64,000 nucleotides of DNA from Pontivivens marinum (GTDB lineage Bacteria; Pseudomonadota; Alphaproteobacteria; Rhodobacterales; Rhodobacteraceae): NCBI RefSeq assembly GCF_900231835.1, contig NZ_OCTN01000010.1, positions 30,000 to 93,999 on the forward strand. Reading direction: 5' to 3'. Shown one piece after another: positions 29,073 to 40,249 of the stretch. The notes under the pieces are model-generated. The model had not been told where the DNA came from and ran no database searches. It was given only the letters and a program-made list of their open reading frames with translations. Both the position numbers and the translations under genes were made by a program. Position 1 is the first letter of the stretch, and each line of letters starts with the position of its first letter.

Positions 29073-29174
29073 TTGGGCGTCAACCGAAATTTGGGTAAGG
29101 TTTCACTGGAAGACCGCACGGATTTGACTTAGCACCGCGCGTAAGAACTGCGACGGCGAGACGAAGGAAGCGAT

Positions 29175-30209
29175 ATGGATTTCTGGGACGGCAATTTCGG
29201 GGTTTTCCTGATCATCCTCGCACAATGCCTTGCGGTGACGGTCAGCGTGCTCGTAGCGCTGGCTTTCCTGATGTATGCAGACCGTAAGGTCTGGGCCGCA
29301 GTGCAGATGCGTAAGGGACCGAATGTCGTTGGCGTTTTCGGATTGATGCAGAGTTTTGCAGATTTTCTGAAATACATCGTCAAGGAAGTGGTGGTTCCCG
29401 CAGGCGCGGACAAGACCGTGTTCTACCTCGCACCGATGATCACCTTTGTTCTGGCGGTTATCTCATGGGCGGTTATCCCCTTCGCCGATGGTTGGGTGGT
29501 TGCGAACCTGAATATCGGCATCCTGTATATCTTCGCGATTTCCTCGCTTGAGGTTTACGGCGTGATCATGGGCGGCTGGGCTTCTAACTCGAAGTATCCG
29601 TTCCTTGGTTCGCTGCGCTCCGCCGCTCAAATGATCTCCTACGAAGTTTCGATTGGTTTCATCATCGTTGGCGTTCTGATTTCCACAGGCTCGTTGAACC
29701 TCAGCGAAATCGTGCGGGCGCAGGATGGATCATACGGGTTGTTCTCTTGGTACTGGTTGCCGCACTTCCCAATGGTGTTCTTGTTCTTCATCTCGGCGCT
29801 GGCCGAAACGAACCGCCCACCATTCGATCTGCCTGAGGCTGAGGCCGAGTTGGTTGCGGGTTATCAGGTTGAGTATTCCTCAACGCCATTCCTGCTGTTC
29901 ATGATCGGTGAGCTGATGGCCGTCGTTCTGATGTGCGCTTTGATCAGCATCCTGTTCTTCGGTGGCTGGCTCAGCCCGATCCCCGGTCTGCCAGATGGCG
30001 TATTGTGGTTCGTTCTGAAGATCCTGTTCTTCTTCTTCATCTTCGCGATGACCAAGGCAATCGTACCGCGGTTCCGCTACGATCAACTGATGCGGATTGG
30101 CTGGAAGGTCTTCTTGCCGCTGTCGCTGGGTTGGGTCGTTATGGTTTCGGTTTTCGCACAATATGGCTGGTTCTGGGGCGCATATGCGCGCTGGACCACG
30201 GGGGGCTGA
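29175..30209 (+). CDS. nuoH: NADH-quinone oxidoreductase subunit H
   Basis: 344 residues, eight membrane helices. The ND1 subunit at the quinone entry. Seen: [68 protein letters not shown], and [28 protein letters not shown] precedes the ATG. Confidence 0.97.
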   Translation: MDFWDGNFGVFLIILAQCLAVTVSVLVALAFLMYADRKVWAAVQMRKGPNVVGVFGLMQSFADFLKYIVKEVVVPAGADKTVFYLAPMITFVLAVISWAVIPFADGWVVANLNIGILYIFAISSLEVYGVIMGGWASNSKYPFLGSLRSAAQMISYEVSIGFIIVGVLISTGSLNLSEIVRAQDGSYGLFSWYWLPHFPMVFLFFISALAETNRPPFDLPEAEAELVAGYQVEYSSTPFLLFMIGELMAVVLMCALISILFFGGWLSPIPGLPDGVLWFVLKILFFFFIFAMTKAIVPRFRYDQLMRIGWKVFLPLSLGWVVMVSVFAQYGWFWGAYARWTTGG

Positions 30210-30212
30210 TTT

Positions 30213-30704
30213 ATGGCTTTTACCTACACACGCGCCGCCAAGTATTTCCTGCTGGCCGACTTTTTGGGCGGCTTCAAATTGGGCATGAAGTATTTCTTCC
30301 GGCCCAAGGCGACGATCAACTACCCGCATGAAAAGGGGCCGCTTTCGCCTCGTTTCCGTGGGGAGCACGCGCTGCGCCGCTATCCAAATGGTGAGGAGCG
30401 TTGCATCGCATGTAAGCTGTGTGAGGCTATCTGCCCCGCGCAGGCGATCACGATTGAGGCTGAGCCTCGTGAAGATGGATCTCGCCGTACGACACGCTAC
30501 GACATCGATATGACCAAATGCATCTATTGTGGCTTCTGTCAGGAAGCCTGCCCGGTTGATGCGATTGTCGAGGGGCCAAATTTCGAATTCTCAGCTGAGA
30601 GCCGTGAAGAGCTTTTCTATAACAAGGACAAGCTGCTCGAAAACGGTGAGCGTTGGGAGAGTGAAATTGCTCGAAACCTTGAGCTCGATGCACCTTACCG
30701 CTGA
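30213..30704 (+). CDS. nuoI: NADH-quinone oxidoreductase subunit I
   Basis: 163 residues. Ferredoxin-like subunit with clusters N6a and N6b: [16 protein letters not shown] and [16 protein letters not shown]. An N-terminal amphipathic helix region is present as in relatives. Starts three bases after nuoH. Confidence 0.97.
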   Translation: MAFTYTRAAKYFLLADFLGGFKLGMKYFFRPKATINYPHEKGPLSPRFRGEHALRRYPNGEERCIACKLCEAICPAQAITIEAEPREDGSRRTTRYDIDMTKCIYCGFCQEACPVDAIVEGPNFEFSAESREELFYNKDKLLENGERWESEIARNLELDAPYR

Positions 30705-30889
30705 TACCGATCCGGTTTTATGATCGGATCGTTCGGCACGACTACCTAGCCGATTTTGGTTAGCGAACTGATAGACGGTAGCCCGCCCTTGAGCCGGGGC
30801 GGACGCCACGTTACAGAGACGCCAAACCGGCGCAACACACCGCAAGGGCGACGCCCCGTCGCCGTACCGGCCAAGACCAAGGGACTGCC

Positions 30890-31504
30890 ATGACCGTAGC
30901 AGCCGTTATTTTTTACCTCTTCGCCTGTACGGCGGTGGCCTCCGGGCTATTCGTTGTTTTGGCACGCAATCCGGTGCATTCGGTGCTGTGGTTGATCCTG
31001 ACCTTCTTCTCCGCCGCGGGCCTGTTTGTGCTGATGGGGGCGGAGTTTGTGGCCATGCTCTTGGTCATTGTTTACGTGGGCGCAGTCGCGGTTCTGTTCC
31101 TGTTCGTCGTGATGATGCTGGACGTTGATTTCGTTGAGCTGAAACAGGGTCTAGCACAGCACATGCCAGTGGCATTGCTGATCGGCGTCGTTCTGATTAT
31201 GGAATTGATCCTAGTCATCGGCGTGACGCTATGGGCCGATGATAGCAGTCCATTGCGTGTTGCTATGGCACCTGCGCCAGAGGCGATTGAGAATACTCAA
31301 GCGCTTGGTCAGATCATCTACACCGACTTCATCTACCTGTTCCAATCCGCCGGTCTGATCCTGTTTGTCGCTATGGTTGGCGCGATTGTTCTGACATTGC
31401 GGCATCGCTCGGATGTGAAACGTCAAAGCGTTGTGTTCCAGATGCACCGTGATCCGGCGGAAGCAATCGTGATGAAAGACGTCAAACCAGGGCAGGGGCT
31501 CTAA
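30890..31504 (+). CDS. nuoJ: NADH-quinone oxidoreductase subunit J
   Basis: 204 residues, five membrane helices (ND6). Seen: [53 protein letters not shown] 185-base gap separates it from nuoI and holds only small inverted repeats (for example GATCCG/CGGATC near 30715-30730), no gene that I can support. Confidence 0.97.
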   Translation: MTVAAVIFYLFACTAVASGLFVVLARNPVHSVLWLILTFFSAAGLFVLMGAEFVAMLLVIVYVGAVAVLFLFVVMMLDVDFVELKQGLAQHMPVALLIGVVLIMELILVIGVTLWADDSSPLRVAMAPAPEAIENTQALGQIIYTDFIYLFQSAGLILFVAMVGAIVLTLRHRSDVKRQSVVFQMHRDPAEAIVMKDVKPGQGL

Positions 31505-31507
31505 AAC

Positions 31508-31603
31508 ATGGAAAATGCTATTTTCTACGTACTGATAATCGCGGCCTTGGTCGTTGGTTACGGCCTTGGGCGATTGTCGAGCAAAAAGGACGATGTCGAA
31601 TGA
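31508..31603 (+). CDS. 31-residue membrane microprotein between nuoJ and nuoK
   Basis: ATG 31508 lies three bases after the nuoJ stop; the TGA overlaps the nuoK start in the sequence ATGA (31600-31603), the classical coupling overlap. The product has one hydrophobic helix ([18 protein letters not shown]) followed by a charged tail ([10 protein letters not shown]), so it would be a single-pass inner membrane peptide. No family is recognised. Tight fit at both ends argues that it is a true gene and possibly an accessory of the membrane arm of complex I. It is too short for usual gene callers. Confidence 0.7.
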   Translation: MENAIFYVLIIAALVVGYGLGRLSSKKDDVE

Positions 31604-31905
31604 TCGGGCTCGGTTCCTACCTGACAGTAGCGGCATTGCTGTTCGTTACTGGGATTTTCGGGATTTTTCTCAATCGTAAAAACATCATCGTCATCCTGAT
31701 GTCGATCGAGCTTATGTTGCTTGCGGTTAATATTAATATGGTTGCGTTCTCGGTTCATCAGGGCGATTTGGTTGGGCAGGTGTTCACCCTGTTTATCCTG
31801 ACTGTCGCGGCGGCTGAGGCCGCTATTGGCCTCGCAATCCTCGTCTGCTTCTTCCGCAATCGCGGCACGATTCAGGTCGAAGACGTTAACGTGATGAAGG
31901 GCTGA
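31600..31905 (+). CDS. nuoK: NADH-quinone oxidoreductase subunit K
   Basis: 101 residues, three membrane helices (ND4L). Seen: the Glu-bearing helices [19 protein letters not shown] and [16 protein letters not shown], which form part of the charged axis of the membrane arm. Its ATG overlaps the stop of the 31-codon gene. Confidence 0.97.
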   Translation: MIGLGSYLTVAALLFVTGIFGIFLNRKNIIVILMSIELMLLAVNINMVAFSVHQGDLVGQVFTLFILTVAAAEAAIGLAILVCFFRNRGTIQVEDVNVMKG

Positions 31906-31907
31906 TC

Positions 31908-33971
31908 ATGTATCACATCATCCTGTTTGCGCCGCTACTCGCGGCGATCATCGCGGGCTTTGGCTGGCGTGTGATTTCTGAAAAAGGTGCACAGTTCCTG
32001 ACGACGGGTTCTGTGATACTTGCAGCTTTCTTGAGTTGGATCGCATTCATCACCGCAGATTCCGGGCTGCAAATCATTACGATTGCGCGTTGGATTGATA
32101 GCGGATCGATGGTCGCTGATTGGGCCATTCGCGTTGATATGTTGACGAATGTCATGCTGGTGGTTATCACGACGGTATCCGCGCTCGTGCACCTGTATTC
32201 GTTCGGCTATATGGACAACGATCCGCAGTGGCGTAAGGGCGAGGTCTATAAACCGCGGTTCTTTGCCTATCTCAGCTTCTTTACTTTCGCGATGTTGATG
32301 CTGGTGACGGCTGATAACCTTGTCCAAATGTTCTTTGGCTGGGAGGGCGTTGGTGTTGCCTCCTATCTGTTGATCGGATTCTACTGGCGCAAGCCAACTG
32401 CCGGTGCTGCGGCAATGAAGGCTTTCATTGTAAACCGTGTCGGTGATTTCGGCTTTGCGCTGGGTATCTTTGCGTTGTTCCTGCTTACGGATAGCGTGGA
32501 TTTCACGACTATTTTTGGTGAAGTCGGGCACCTCGCGGCGACGACAATCAACTTCTTGGGCATGGAACTGCCTGCGCTGGAGGTTGTTGGCTTCCTGCTG
32601 TTCATTGGTGCCATGGGTAAGTCGGCTCAATTGCTACTTCATACTTGGCTGCCTGACGCGATGGAGGGGCCTACGCCCGTTTCCGCGCTGATCCACGCAG
32701 CGACAATGGTTACAGCGGGTGTCTTTCTGGTTTGCCGAATGTCTCCGATTTTTGAGGAGGCAATTTACGCATCGGCATTCATCACTACGATCGGTGCGAT
32801 TACCGCATTCTTCGCCGCGACTGTCGGGTTGGTTCAGAACGATATTAAGCGCGTGATCGCATACTCGACCTGTTCGCAGCTTGGTTACATGTTTGTGGCA
32901 GCCGGAGTTGGGTTCTATCAGGCTGCGATGTTCCATCTGTTCACGCACGCGGCGTTCAAAGCGATGCTTTTCCTTGGTGCCGGTTCAGTTATTCATGCGA
33001 TGCATCACGAACAGGACATGCGTAACTATGGTGGCCTGCGTCACAAGATCCCTAAAACATTCTGGGCGATGATGCTGGGTACGTTGGCGATTACCGGTGT
33101 TGGTATCCCGTTTAGCTATGACCTGATTGGTCTACCGATTGGTTTTGCTGGTTTTGTTTCGAAAGATGCGATTATCGAGGGTGCTTTTGCGGGCCACGCA
33201 TACTTCGCATTCACCGCTCTGGTTGTTGCTGCGCTCTTTACCAGTTTCTACAGTTGGCGCCTGATGTTCCTGACGTTTTATGGAAAGCCTCGCGGCGATC
33301 AGCATACACACGATCATGCGCATGAGAGCCCTTGGGTAATGACTGTTCCACTTGGCGTGCTTGCTATCGGTGCCGTTTTCGCTGGGATGCTCTACTACAA
33401 TAGCTTCGTGGGGCACGATGCTGAGGAATTCTTCGGCGATGCAATTGGTGGTCCTGCTGTTGTTGAACTGCATGCAGAGGCTGGTGATGCGGTCGATGAT
33501 GGTCACGGTGAAGTGGTTGCTGATGGCCATGCAGGAGATGAACACGCTGATGACAGTGTTCTGCACAGCTATCACTATGTCCCGAGTTGGGTGAAGCTTG
33601 CACCATTTATTGCTATGCTCGCTGGCCTGGGAATTGCCTACCAGCTCTATATCCGTAGCCCGCAAACTCCGGCTCGTTTGGGCGCTGCGTTGCCAGGGCT
33701 TTACCGGTTCCTGCTTAACAAGTGGTACTTTGATGAGATTTACGACGTGCTGTTTGTGCGTTCATCAAAGTGGCTTGGGCGCTTCCTTTGGAGAAAGGGA
33801 GATGGTGCGGTCATCGATGGCGGCATTAACGGTTTGGCTATGGGGATCATTCCTTTCCTCACTCGTATCGCCGGTCGTGCGCAATCCGGTTACGTCTTTC
33901 ACTATGCCTTTGCGATGATAGCGGGTCTTGTCGCCATCATTACATGGTTCGCAATCCGCGGAGCCTCCTGA
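31908..33971 (+). CDS. nuoL: NADH-quinone oxidoreductase subunit L
   Basis: 687 residues, the distal antiporter-like subunit (ND5) with the lateral helix. Seen: [55 protein letters not shown] block (quoted in part: [20 protein letters not shown]), [36 protein letters not shown] His/Asp-rich loop lies near residues 463-475 (QHTHDHAHE) and a longer acidic/His-rich one near 505-555, both in hydrophilic parts. Confidence 0.96.
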   Translation: MYHIILFAPLLAAIIAGFGWRVISEKGAQFLTTGSVILAAFLSWIAFITADSGLQIITIARWIDSGSMVADWAIRVDMLTNVMLVVITTVSALVHLYSFGYMDNDPQWRKGEVYKPRFFAYLSFFTFAMLMLVTADNLVQMFFGWEGVGVASYLLIGFYWRKPTAGAAAMKAFIVNRVGDFGFALGIFALFLLTDSVDFTTIFGEVGHLAATTINFLGMELPALEVVGFLLFIGAMGKSAQLLLHTWLPDAMEGPTPVSALIHAATMVTAGVFLVCRMSPIFEEAIYASAFITTIGAITAFFAATVGLVQNDIKRVIAYSTCSQLGYMFVAAGVGFYQAAMFHLFTHAAFKAMLFLGAGSVIHAMHHEQDMRNYGGLRHKIPKTFWAMMLGTLAITGVGIPFSYDLIGLPIGFAGFVSKDAIIEGAFAGHAYFAFTALVVAALFTSFYSWRLMFLTFYGKPRGDQHTHDHAHESPWVMTVPLGVLAIGAVFAGMLYYNSFVGHDAEEFFGDAIGGPAVVELHAEAGDAVDDGHGEVVADGHAGDEHADDSVLHSYHYVPSWVKLAPFIAMLAGLGIAYQLYIRSPQTPARLGAALPGLYRFLLNKWYFDEIYDVLFVRSSKWLGRFLWRKGDGAVIDGGINGLAMGIIPFLTRIAGRAQSGYVFHYAFAMIAGLVAIITWFAIRGAS

Positions 33972-33972
33972 T

Positions 33973-35535
33973 ATGGACATTCCATTGCTTTCTCTTGTGA
34001 CATTCGTTCCGGCGATTGGCGCGGTCGCCTTGGGTCTGCTTCTGCGGGGCGACGACGAATGGGCGGTTCGTAATGCAAAGTTGATCGCGTTGTTCGCAAC
34101 GTCGATCACTTTCTTGCTGTCGCTGTTCATCCTCGCCCAGTTCGATCCAACGAGCAGTGATTTTCAGTTTGTTGAGGATCGCGAGTGGCTTGGAGGTCTG
34201 CGCTATCGCATGGGTGTGGACGGTATCAGCGTCCTGTTCGTGATGCTGACGACGGTCCTGATGCCGTTGGTTATTGGCGCCAGCTGGGGCGTATCGCATC
34301 GTGTAAAGGAATACATGATCGCTTTCCTGCTGCTGGAAACGCTCATGATCGGCGTGTTTTGTGCGCTGGATATGATCCTATTCTACCTGTTCTTCGAAGC
34401 AGGCCTGATCCCGATGTTCTTCATCGTGGGTATTTGGGGCGGAAAGGATCGCGTTTACGCGGCCTTTAAGTTCTTCCTCTACACCCTGCTAGGATCGGTG
34501 CTTATGCTGATCGCGATGATGTATATGATTGCTGATGCAGGAACATCAGACATTGTGCGATTGCTGGCGCATGAATTTAGCTACTCTACGATTAACGTAG
34601 CTGGCATTGAAATTGTCGGTGGTGTGCAGGTTCTGTTGTGGCTGGCATTCTTTGCGAGTTTCGCTGTCAAAATGCCAATGTGGCCGGTGCATACCTGGTT
34701 GCCCGATGCACACGTTCAGGCGCCAACTGCTGGCTCTATCGTTCTGGCGGCTATTCTGTTGAAGATGGGTGGCTACGGCTTCCTGCGCTTCTCATTGCCG
34801 ATGTTCCCTGTTGCCTCTGATGTCATGGCGAATTTTGTGTTCGCGCTGTCGGTTATTGCGATTATTTACACCTCATTGGTCGCGCTGATGCAGGACGATA
34901 TGAAGAAGCTGATTGCTTATTCGTCGGTGGCGCATATGGGCTTCGTCACGATGGGTATTTTCGCAGCAAACCAGCAGGGTGTTGATGGTGCGATCTTCCA
35001 GATGATCTCCCACGGATTTATTTCTGGCGCGTTGTTCCTTGGTGTAGGGGTGATCTACGATCGCATGCATACGCGTGAGATTGATGCTTTTGGTGGGCTA
35101 GTTAACCGTATGCCTGCATTCGCATTGATTTTCCTACTTTTCACTATGGCAAATGTCGGGCTGCCCGGGACGTCCGGATTTGTTGGGGAATTCCTCACGC
35201 TATCCGGAGCGTTCCAAGCGAACACTTGGGTGGCATTCGGCGCGACAACCGGTGTGATCCTGTCGGCGGGTTATGCACTTTGGCTCTATCGTCGGGTCGT
35301 CTTTGGCGATCTGGTTAAGGAAAATCTGCAAACGATTTCGGACATGGATCGTCGTGAAAAGCTGCTGTTCATACCATTTGTGTTTTTCACGTTACTGCTC
35401 GGTGTGTATCCGAGCTTGGTAACAGATATTATCGGGCCGAGTGTCGAGGCTCTGCTTGATTCCTATAATTTCGCGCTCGAAGAAGCCGGCCATGTGCTGG
35501 CTGACTCTGCGCAGCATATGACGACGGGACACTGA
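33973..35535 (+). CDS. nuoM: NADH-quinone oxidoreductase subunit M
   Basis: 520 residues from ATG 33973, one base after the nuoL stop. Antiporter-like subunit ND4: [20 protein letters not shown] with the key Glu, [55 protein letters not shown]. Normal length. Confidence 0.97.
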   Translation: MDIPLLSLVTFVPAIGAVALGLLLRGDDEWAVRNAKLIALFATSITFLLSLFILAQFDPTSSDFQFVEDREWLGGLRYRMGVDGISVLFVMLTTVLMPLVIGASWGVSHRVKEYMIAFLLLETLMIGVFCALDMILFYLFFEAGLIPMFFIVGIWGGKDRVYAAFKFFLYTLLGSVLMLIAMMYMIADAGTSDIVRLLAHEFSYSTINVAGIEIVGGVQVLLWLAFFASFAVKMPMWPVHTWLPDAHVQAPTAGSIVLAAILLKMGGYGFLRFSLPMFPVASDVMANFVFALSVIAIIYTSLVALMQDDMKKLIAYSSVAHMGFVTMGIFAANQQGVDGAIFQMISHGFISGALFLGVGVIYDRMHTREIDAFGGLVNRMPAFALIFLLFTMANVGLPGTSGFVGEFLTLSGAFQANTWVAFGATTGVILSAGYALWLYRRVVFGDLVKENLQTISDMDRREKLLFIPFVFFTLLLGVYPSLVTDIIGPSVEALLDSYNFALEEAGHVLADSAQHMTTGH

Positions 35536-35536
35536 T

Positions 35537-36979
35537 ATGTTGAGCGAAAACCTCACAATCGTTCTGCCTGAGCTTTTGCTCGCAGGTTATGCGATGGCGG
35601 CTCTGATGTTCGGCGTCTTTATGGGCAAGGATCGGCAGGCGGAGCTAATTCTGTACGGTACGGTTGTTGTTTTGGCCGTGCTTGCCTTGATGATCGGCGT
35701 CCGTCCAGAGGGCACACATGTTGCCTTTAACGGTGCCTTTGTTGATGACGGGTTCTCCCGTTTTGCCAAGGTTACACTGTTGCTTGGCTCGGCTGTGATG
35801 CTCTTGCTTAGCCGCGAATACCTGAAGCGTCATGACTTGATGAAATTCGAGTTTCCAGTCCTGATAGCACTAGCATCAGTTGGCATGATGATGATGGTTT
35901 CTGCCGGAGATCTGATGTCCCTTTATATGGGGTTGGAGCTTCAATCGCTTGCGCTTTACGTGGTTGCAGCTTTCCGTCGGGATAGCTTGCGTTCGACGGA
36001 AGCGGGTCTGAAATACTTCGTGCTCGGTGCTCTGAGTTCCGGTTTGCTGCTATATGGCGCGAGCTTTGTTTACGGGTACACTGGAACAACGGTGTTTTCG
36101 GGAATTTCAGCTGTGATCGTCGAGGAAGGCGTCTCGATGGGCCTGCTGATCGGCTTGGTCTTCATGACAACCGGTCTCGCGTTTAAAATTTCCGCCGCGC
36201 CATTCCACATGTGGACCCCTGATGTTTATGAGGGGTCTCCAACGCCAGTGACCGCATTTTTCGCGACAGCACCAAAGGTTGCTGCTGCAGGAATGTTCGC
36301 GCGCGTAATGCTGGATGGCTTTGGTGGAGCGGTTGCTGATTGGCAGCAAATCCTGACTTTCCTTGCAATTCTCTCGATGTTCATTGGATCGATTGCGGCT
36401 ATTGGTCAGACAAACATCAAGCGTCTGATGGCATATTCTTCCATCGGACACATGGGCTTTGCTCTGGTTGGTCTGGCTGCTGGTACGCAGGCCGGTGTTG
36501 CTGCACTGCTGATTTATCTGGCTGTTTATGTTGTGATGAATGTCGGTACGTTCACATTCATTCTGAATATGGAACGTGACGGGCGGCCAATTACTGATAT
36601 CAGTGCGTTGAACCAGTATTCCAGTGTTGCACCTGGACGAGCATTTGCGTTGGCTATCCTGATGTTCAGCCTGGCCGGTATTCCGCCGATGCTTGGCTTC
36701 TTCTCGAAGTATTACGTCTTTTCCGCAGCCGTTGATGCTGGCCTAATCTGGCTTGCCGTGCTTGGTGTTGTGGCGAGTGTTATCGGTGCGTTCTACTATC
36801 TGCGCATTATCAAGCTGATGTATTTTGGTGAGGAAGTTGATCCCCTTACAGGGCGCATGCCTGTCACACATCGTGTGGCGTTGGCGTTGTCCTCCGCTGC
36901 TCTGCTTCTAGGTGCGTTTGTGCAGATGTTTGGTGTGGAGGCTTTGGCCACTCAGGCCGCAGCTTCGCTGTTTAACTAA
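35537..36979 (+). CDS. nuoN: NADH-quinone oxidoreductase subunit N
   Basis: 480 residues. Antiporter-like subunit ND2: [93 protein letters not shown]. Last nuo gene; its TAA is followed at once by the ATG of birA. Confidence 0.97.
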   Translation: MLSENLTIVLPELLLAGYAMAALMFGVFMGKDRQAELILYGTVVVLAVLALMIGVRPEGTHVAFNGAFVDDGFSRFAKVTLLLGSAVMLLLSREYLKRHDLMKFEFPVLIALASVGMMMMVSAGDLMSLYMGLELQSLALYVVAAFRRDSLRSTEAGLKYFVLGALSSGLLLYGASFVYGYTGTTVFSGISAVIVEEGVSMGLLIGLVFMTTGLAFKISAAPFHMWTPDVYEGSPTPVTAFFATAPKVAAAGMFARVMLDGFGGAVADWQQILTFLAILSMFIGSIAAIGQTNIKRLMAYSSIGHMGFALVGLAAGTQAGVAALLIYLAVYVVMNVGTFTFILNMERDGRPITDISALNQYSSVAPGRAFALAILMFSLAGIPPMLGFFSKYYVFSAAVDAGLIWLAVLGVVASVIGAFYYLRIIKLMYFGEEVDPLTGRMPVTHRVALALSSAALLLGAFVQMFGVEALATQAAASLFN

Positions 36980-37720
36980 ATGGATGTGTGGCCCGAGGGT
37001 ACAGGGCGCATCATTCTCGCTGAAACGGATAGCACCCAGCGTGCCGCCTTCCAGCATGCTGGGGATGCGCCGACTTGGGTGCTTTCGCATGTTCAATCTG
37101 GCGCTGTTGGCCGTCGTGGCCGCGCATGGCAAATGCCGGTCGGAAACTTTGCCGCTACGATGGTAATGCGTCCGGCTGGGCCTGTTCAGCGACGTTCTCT
37201 GCGATCCTTTACAGCGGCTCTTGCATTGCGCGATGCGTTGATCAGCTTGACTGGTCAGCCTGCGCTATTTGCATTGAAGTGGCCAAATGACGTTTTGTGC
37301 CGTGGGCGCAAGCTGGCAGGCATCTTGCTTGAAAGTCGCGAGGATTTGCTGCTGATCGGTATCGGTGTGAACCTGGTCGCGGCACCCTCGCAGGCTTCAC
37401 TGGAGCAAGGCAGCGTTGCCCCTGTAGATCTGTTGTCCAGTAGTGGGCAACGGGTTGCACCCGAGGATCTGCTCGACCAGTTGGCTATGGCATTTTCGGA
37501 GCGTGAGGAACGATTGTTGAAAGAGGGCTTTGGCCCCCAACAAGCGGAATGGATGAGTGGCGCGGCACGTTTAGGTGAACCTATCGTTGCGCGGCTTGCC
37601 CAACGTGAGATTTCAGGTCGCTTTGATGGCATCGATGCAGATGGCGCGCTGCTACTTGCGACGGCTGAGGGGCTGCAAAGATTGCCCGCAGCTGAGATCT
37701 ATTTCAACGAGGCGGGGTAG
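36980..37720 (+). CDS. birA: Biotin-[acetyl-CoA carboxylase] ligase
   Basis: 246 residues, catalytic domain only, without the N-terminal DNA-binding domain of the E. coli repressor form. Attaches biotin to carboxylase carrier domains. Seen: ETDSTQRAAF, GRRGRAWQMPVGNFAAT (biotinyl-AMP loop), the Lys block ALKWPNDVLCRGRKLAGILLE, IGIGVNL, and a C-terminal SH3-like part (GRFDGIDADGALLL). The ATG abuts the nuoN stop with no gap. The nuo-birA-coaX-rnj order is common in alphaproteobacteria as I recall. Confidence 0.93.
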   Translation: MDVWPEGTGRIILAETDSTQRAAFQHAGDAPTWVLSHVQSGAVGRRGRAWQMPVGNFAATMVMRPAGPVQRRSLRSFTAALALRDALISLTGQPALFALKWPNDVLCRGRKLAGILLESREDLLLIGIGVNLVAAPSQASLEQGSVAPVDLLSSSGQRVAPEDLLDQLAMAFSEREERLLKEGFGPQQAEWMSGAARLGEPIVARLAQREISGRFDGIDADGALLLATAEGLQRLPAAEIYFNEAG

Positions 37721-37724
37721 GGCG

Positions 37725-38504
37725 ATGCTTCTAACGATTGATGTTGGCAATACCAACACGGTTTTCGCAGTTCATAACGGTGATGATTTTCTGGGTGAGT
37801 GGCGCTGTTCGACCTATGCCGCGCGCACGGCAGATCAGTATTACGTTTGGCTGCGACAGTTGATGGAGTTCAACGGCCTAGACGTTGTGATTGATGACGT
37901 GGTTATTTCATCGGTTGTTCCGCAGGTCGTATTTAACCTGCGCGTTCTATCGGATCGTTATTACAATTGCCGCCCACTGGTTGTAGGTAAGGCCGATTGC
38001 GTATTACCGGTTGCAGTGCGCGTGGACGAGGGCACGCTGGTTGGTGCGGATCGGTTGGTAAATACGGTTGCTGGCTATGATCGGTATGGCGGCGATTTGA
38101 TCGTCGTTGATTTTGGCACGGCGACCACCTTTGACGTTGTGGACAGTGACGGTGCCTATATTGGTGGCGTGATTGCGCCGGGTGTTAATCTTAGCATCAA
38201 GGCATTACATGAAGCAGCAGCTGCGCTTCCAAATATTGATGTGACCAAACCACAACGTGTGGTTGGTACAAATACTATTGCCTGTATGCAGTCAGGCGTC
38301 TTCTGGGGCTATGTCGGCCTTATCGAAGGTATCTGCAAACAGATTAGAGGCGAGCGTGACCGCCCAATGAAGATTGTCGCGACCGGTGGATTATCCACGC
38401 TTTTTAATCAGGGCACTGATGTGTTCGATCATATCGACGCAGAGCTGACTATGCATGGTCTGGTCCTGATTAGTGAACATAATAGAAAGACTATGGATGA
38501 GTAA
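37725..38504 (+). CDS. coaX: Type III pantothenate kinase
   Basis: 259 residues from ATG 37725; the upstream frame to 37575 overlaps birA. First step of coenzyme A synthesis. Seen: LLTIDVGNTNTVFAVH (phosphate loop with Asp), DDVVISSVVPQV, GADRLVNTVAGYDRYGGDLI, VDFGTATTFDVVD, GGVIAPGVNLSI and TGGLSTLF. Its last eight bases overlap the start of rnj. Confidence 0.95.
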   Translation: MLLTIDVGNTNTVFAVHNGDDFLGEWRCSTYAARTADQYYVWLRQLMEFNGLDVVIDDVVISSVVPQVVFNLRVLSDRYYNCRPLVVGKADCVLPVAVRVDEGTLVGADRLVNTVAGYDRYGGDLIVVDFGTATTFDVVDSDGAYIGGVIAPGVNLSIKALHEAAAALPNIDVTKPQRVVGTNTIACMQSGVFWGYVGLIEGICKQIRGERDRPMKIVATGGLSTLFNQGTDVFDHIDAELTMHGLVLISEHNRKTMDE

Positions 38505-40173
38505 GAATGACAGCCTCGTTTATGTGGCCCTAGGTGGCGCAGGCGAGATCGGGATGAACATGTACCTGTACGGCTATGGCCCGCAGGCGAAGCGGCGTTG
38601 GATCATGGTCGATGCAGGAGTTGCGTTTCCCGACATGGACAGTTCCCCCGGCGTTGATTTGATCACTGCCGATCCTGAGTTCATCACCAGCCGCGTTCAC
38701 GCGCTGGAGGCGATTTTCATCACGCACGCGCATGAGGATCATGTCGGTGCAATCGGTCGCCTGTGGCCTCAGCTAAAGGCGCCGGTTTATGCCCGTGAAT
38801 TTACGGCAGAGATCGCGCGCGGCAAGATGGAAGAGGCTGGCGTTAACCCTGATGAGGTTAAAACCGTTGGCGCATGGCCTGAGCAGGTCGAGGCTGGTTC
38901 CTTCAAGGTAGGCTTCCTGCCGATCAGCCACTCCGTGCCTGAGAGCTCTGCGCTGGTCATCGACACCCCTGCGGGTCGTGTTGTGCATACCGGCGACTTT
39001 AAGGTGGATGCAAATCCGCAAGTGGGTGAGCCATTTAGCCCCGAAGCGATTTCTGACGTGTCCAAGGATGGCGTCCTGGCGCTTGTTTGCGATTCCACGA
39101 ACGTGTTCTCAAAGCAGGCCGGTCGTTCGGAATCTGAATTGGTTGAGCCAATCACCGCACTGCTGCGTTCGCAGCCCGGAATGGTTGTTGCGACAACATT
39201 TGCATCCAACGTGGCGCGCCTGCGCACGCTGGCCTTGGCTGGTAAGGCTGCTGGGCGTTCAATCGTCGTTATCGGTCGCGCAATGCACCGCATGATTGGC
39301 ACGGCGCGCAAGGTAGGGTTGCTGACCGATTTCCCTGACATTGTTGATGTGAACGACGCTGCTAATCTGCCAGCCGAGAATGTAATGGTCCTCGCATCCG
39401 GTTCGCAGGGTGAGCGTCGCGCTGCATCCGCTCAACTGGCGCGTGGCGGCTACGGTAAGCTGAGCATGAAGGATGGCGATACATTCCTGTTCTCGTCCAA
39501 AGTGATCCCGGGCAATGAAATCGGCGTTGCCTATATCGAGAACCAGTTCGCTATGCTGGGCGTCGATGTGATCGGTGATGAGGGTGGCCTGTACCATGTG
39601 TCCGGCCATGCGAACCGTCCTGATCTGCAAACCATGCACGAACTGGTTAAGCCGCAGTTCTTGATCCCCATGCACGGCGAATATCGCCATTTGCGTGAGC
39701 ACGCAAAGCTGGGTGCAGCAGGGGGCCTGACGCCGGTGATTGCGCCCAACGGTGCGATGGTTGAGCTGACCGGCAATGAGCCAAAGATCGTAGAAATGGT
39801 CGAAACCGGCCGCCGCTATGTCGATGGCTCGGTGATGTATGGCGCCATGGACGGCATCGTGCGGGACCGTTTGCGGATGGCGATGCGCGGCATGCTGGTT
39901 GTGAACATCGTGTTTGATGAAAACAGCGATCTGGTCGGCGATGCATGGGTTGAGGCAAAGGGCCTGTTCGCGAATGTTGACGGGAACGAGGCATCCCTGC
40001 AAACCGAACTGGAAAAAGGCGTCACGCAGGAACTGGAGCGTTCGAAAAAGCGTCTACGTTCTGATGACGAGGCCGTTGAAAAGCTGGTCAAGCAGGCGGC
40101 GTCGAACCGCACCAATCGTATGATCGGTAAGAAGCCAGAAGTGATTGTGATGATTAACCGCCTCGAGGGATGA
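38497..40173 (+). CDS. rnj: Ribonuclease J
   Basis: 558 residues from ATG 38497, within the end of coaX. A beta-CASP metallo-beta-lactamase RNase with 5'-exo and endo activity on mRNA and rRNA. Seen: LGGAGEIGMNMYLYG, VDAGVAFPD, the zinc motif THAHEDHVGA, SHSVPESSAL, HTGDFKVD, DSTNVFS, the beta-CASP blocks VATTFASNVAR and SGSQGE, and HVSGHANRPDL/PMHGEYRHL. Ends at a strong bidirectional terminator, closing the nuo-birA-coaX-rnj block. Confidence 0.95.
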   Translation: MSKNDSLVYVALGGAGEIGMNMYLYGYGPQAKRRWIMVDAGVAFPDMDSSPGVDLITADPEFITSRVHALEAIFITHAHEDHVGAIGRLWPQLKAPVYAREFTAEIARGKMEEAGVNPDEVKTVGAWPEQVEAGSFKVGFLPISHSVPESSALVIDTPAGRVVHTGDFKVDANPQVGEPFSPEAISDVSKDGVLALVCDSTNVFSKQAGRSESELVEPITALLRSQPGMVVATTFASNVARLRTLALAGKAAGRSIVVIGRAMHRMIGTARKVGLLTDFPDIVDVNDAANLPAENVMVLASGSQGERRAASAQLARGGYGKLSMKDGDTFLFSSKVIPGNEIGVAYIENQFAMLGVDVIGDEGGLYHVSGHANRPDLQTMHELVKPQFLIPMHGEYRHLREHAKLGAAGGLTPVIAPNGAMVELTGNEPKIVEMVETGRRYVDGSVMYGAMDGIVRDRLRMAMRGMLVVNIVFDENSDLVGDAWVEAKGLFANVDGNEASLQTELEKGVTQELERSKKRLRSDDEAVEKLVKQAASNRTNRMIGKKPEVIVMINRLEG

Positions 40174-40192
40174 GGCGGTTACATCGTGCATG

Positions 40193-40228
40193 AAAAAGGC
40201 CCCGGTGAGCGATCACCGGGGCCTTTTT
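40193..40228. terminator. Bidirectional rho-independent terminator (rnj / helicase gene)
   Basis: Perfect 16-bp stem AAAAAGGCCCCGGTGA and its complement with loop GCGA; five T on each reading side. Lies between the convergent genes rnj (ends 40173) and the helicase (ends 40250). Confidence 0.95.
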
Positions 40229-40249
40229 GTTTCTACCGTAAGGGCAGGA

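Noticed and set aside
39259..40002. 247-codon open frame on the minus strand
   Set aside because: Antisense to the RNase J gene; no recognisable domain.
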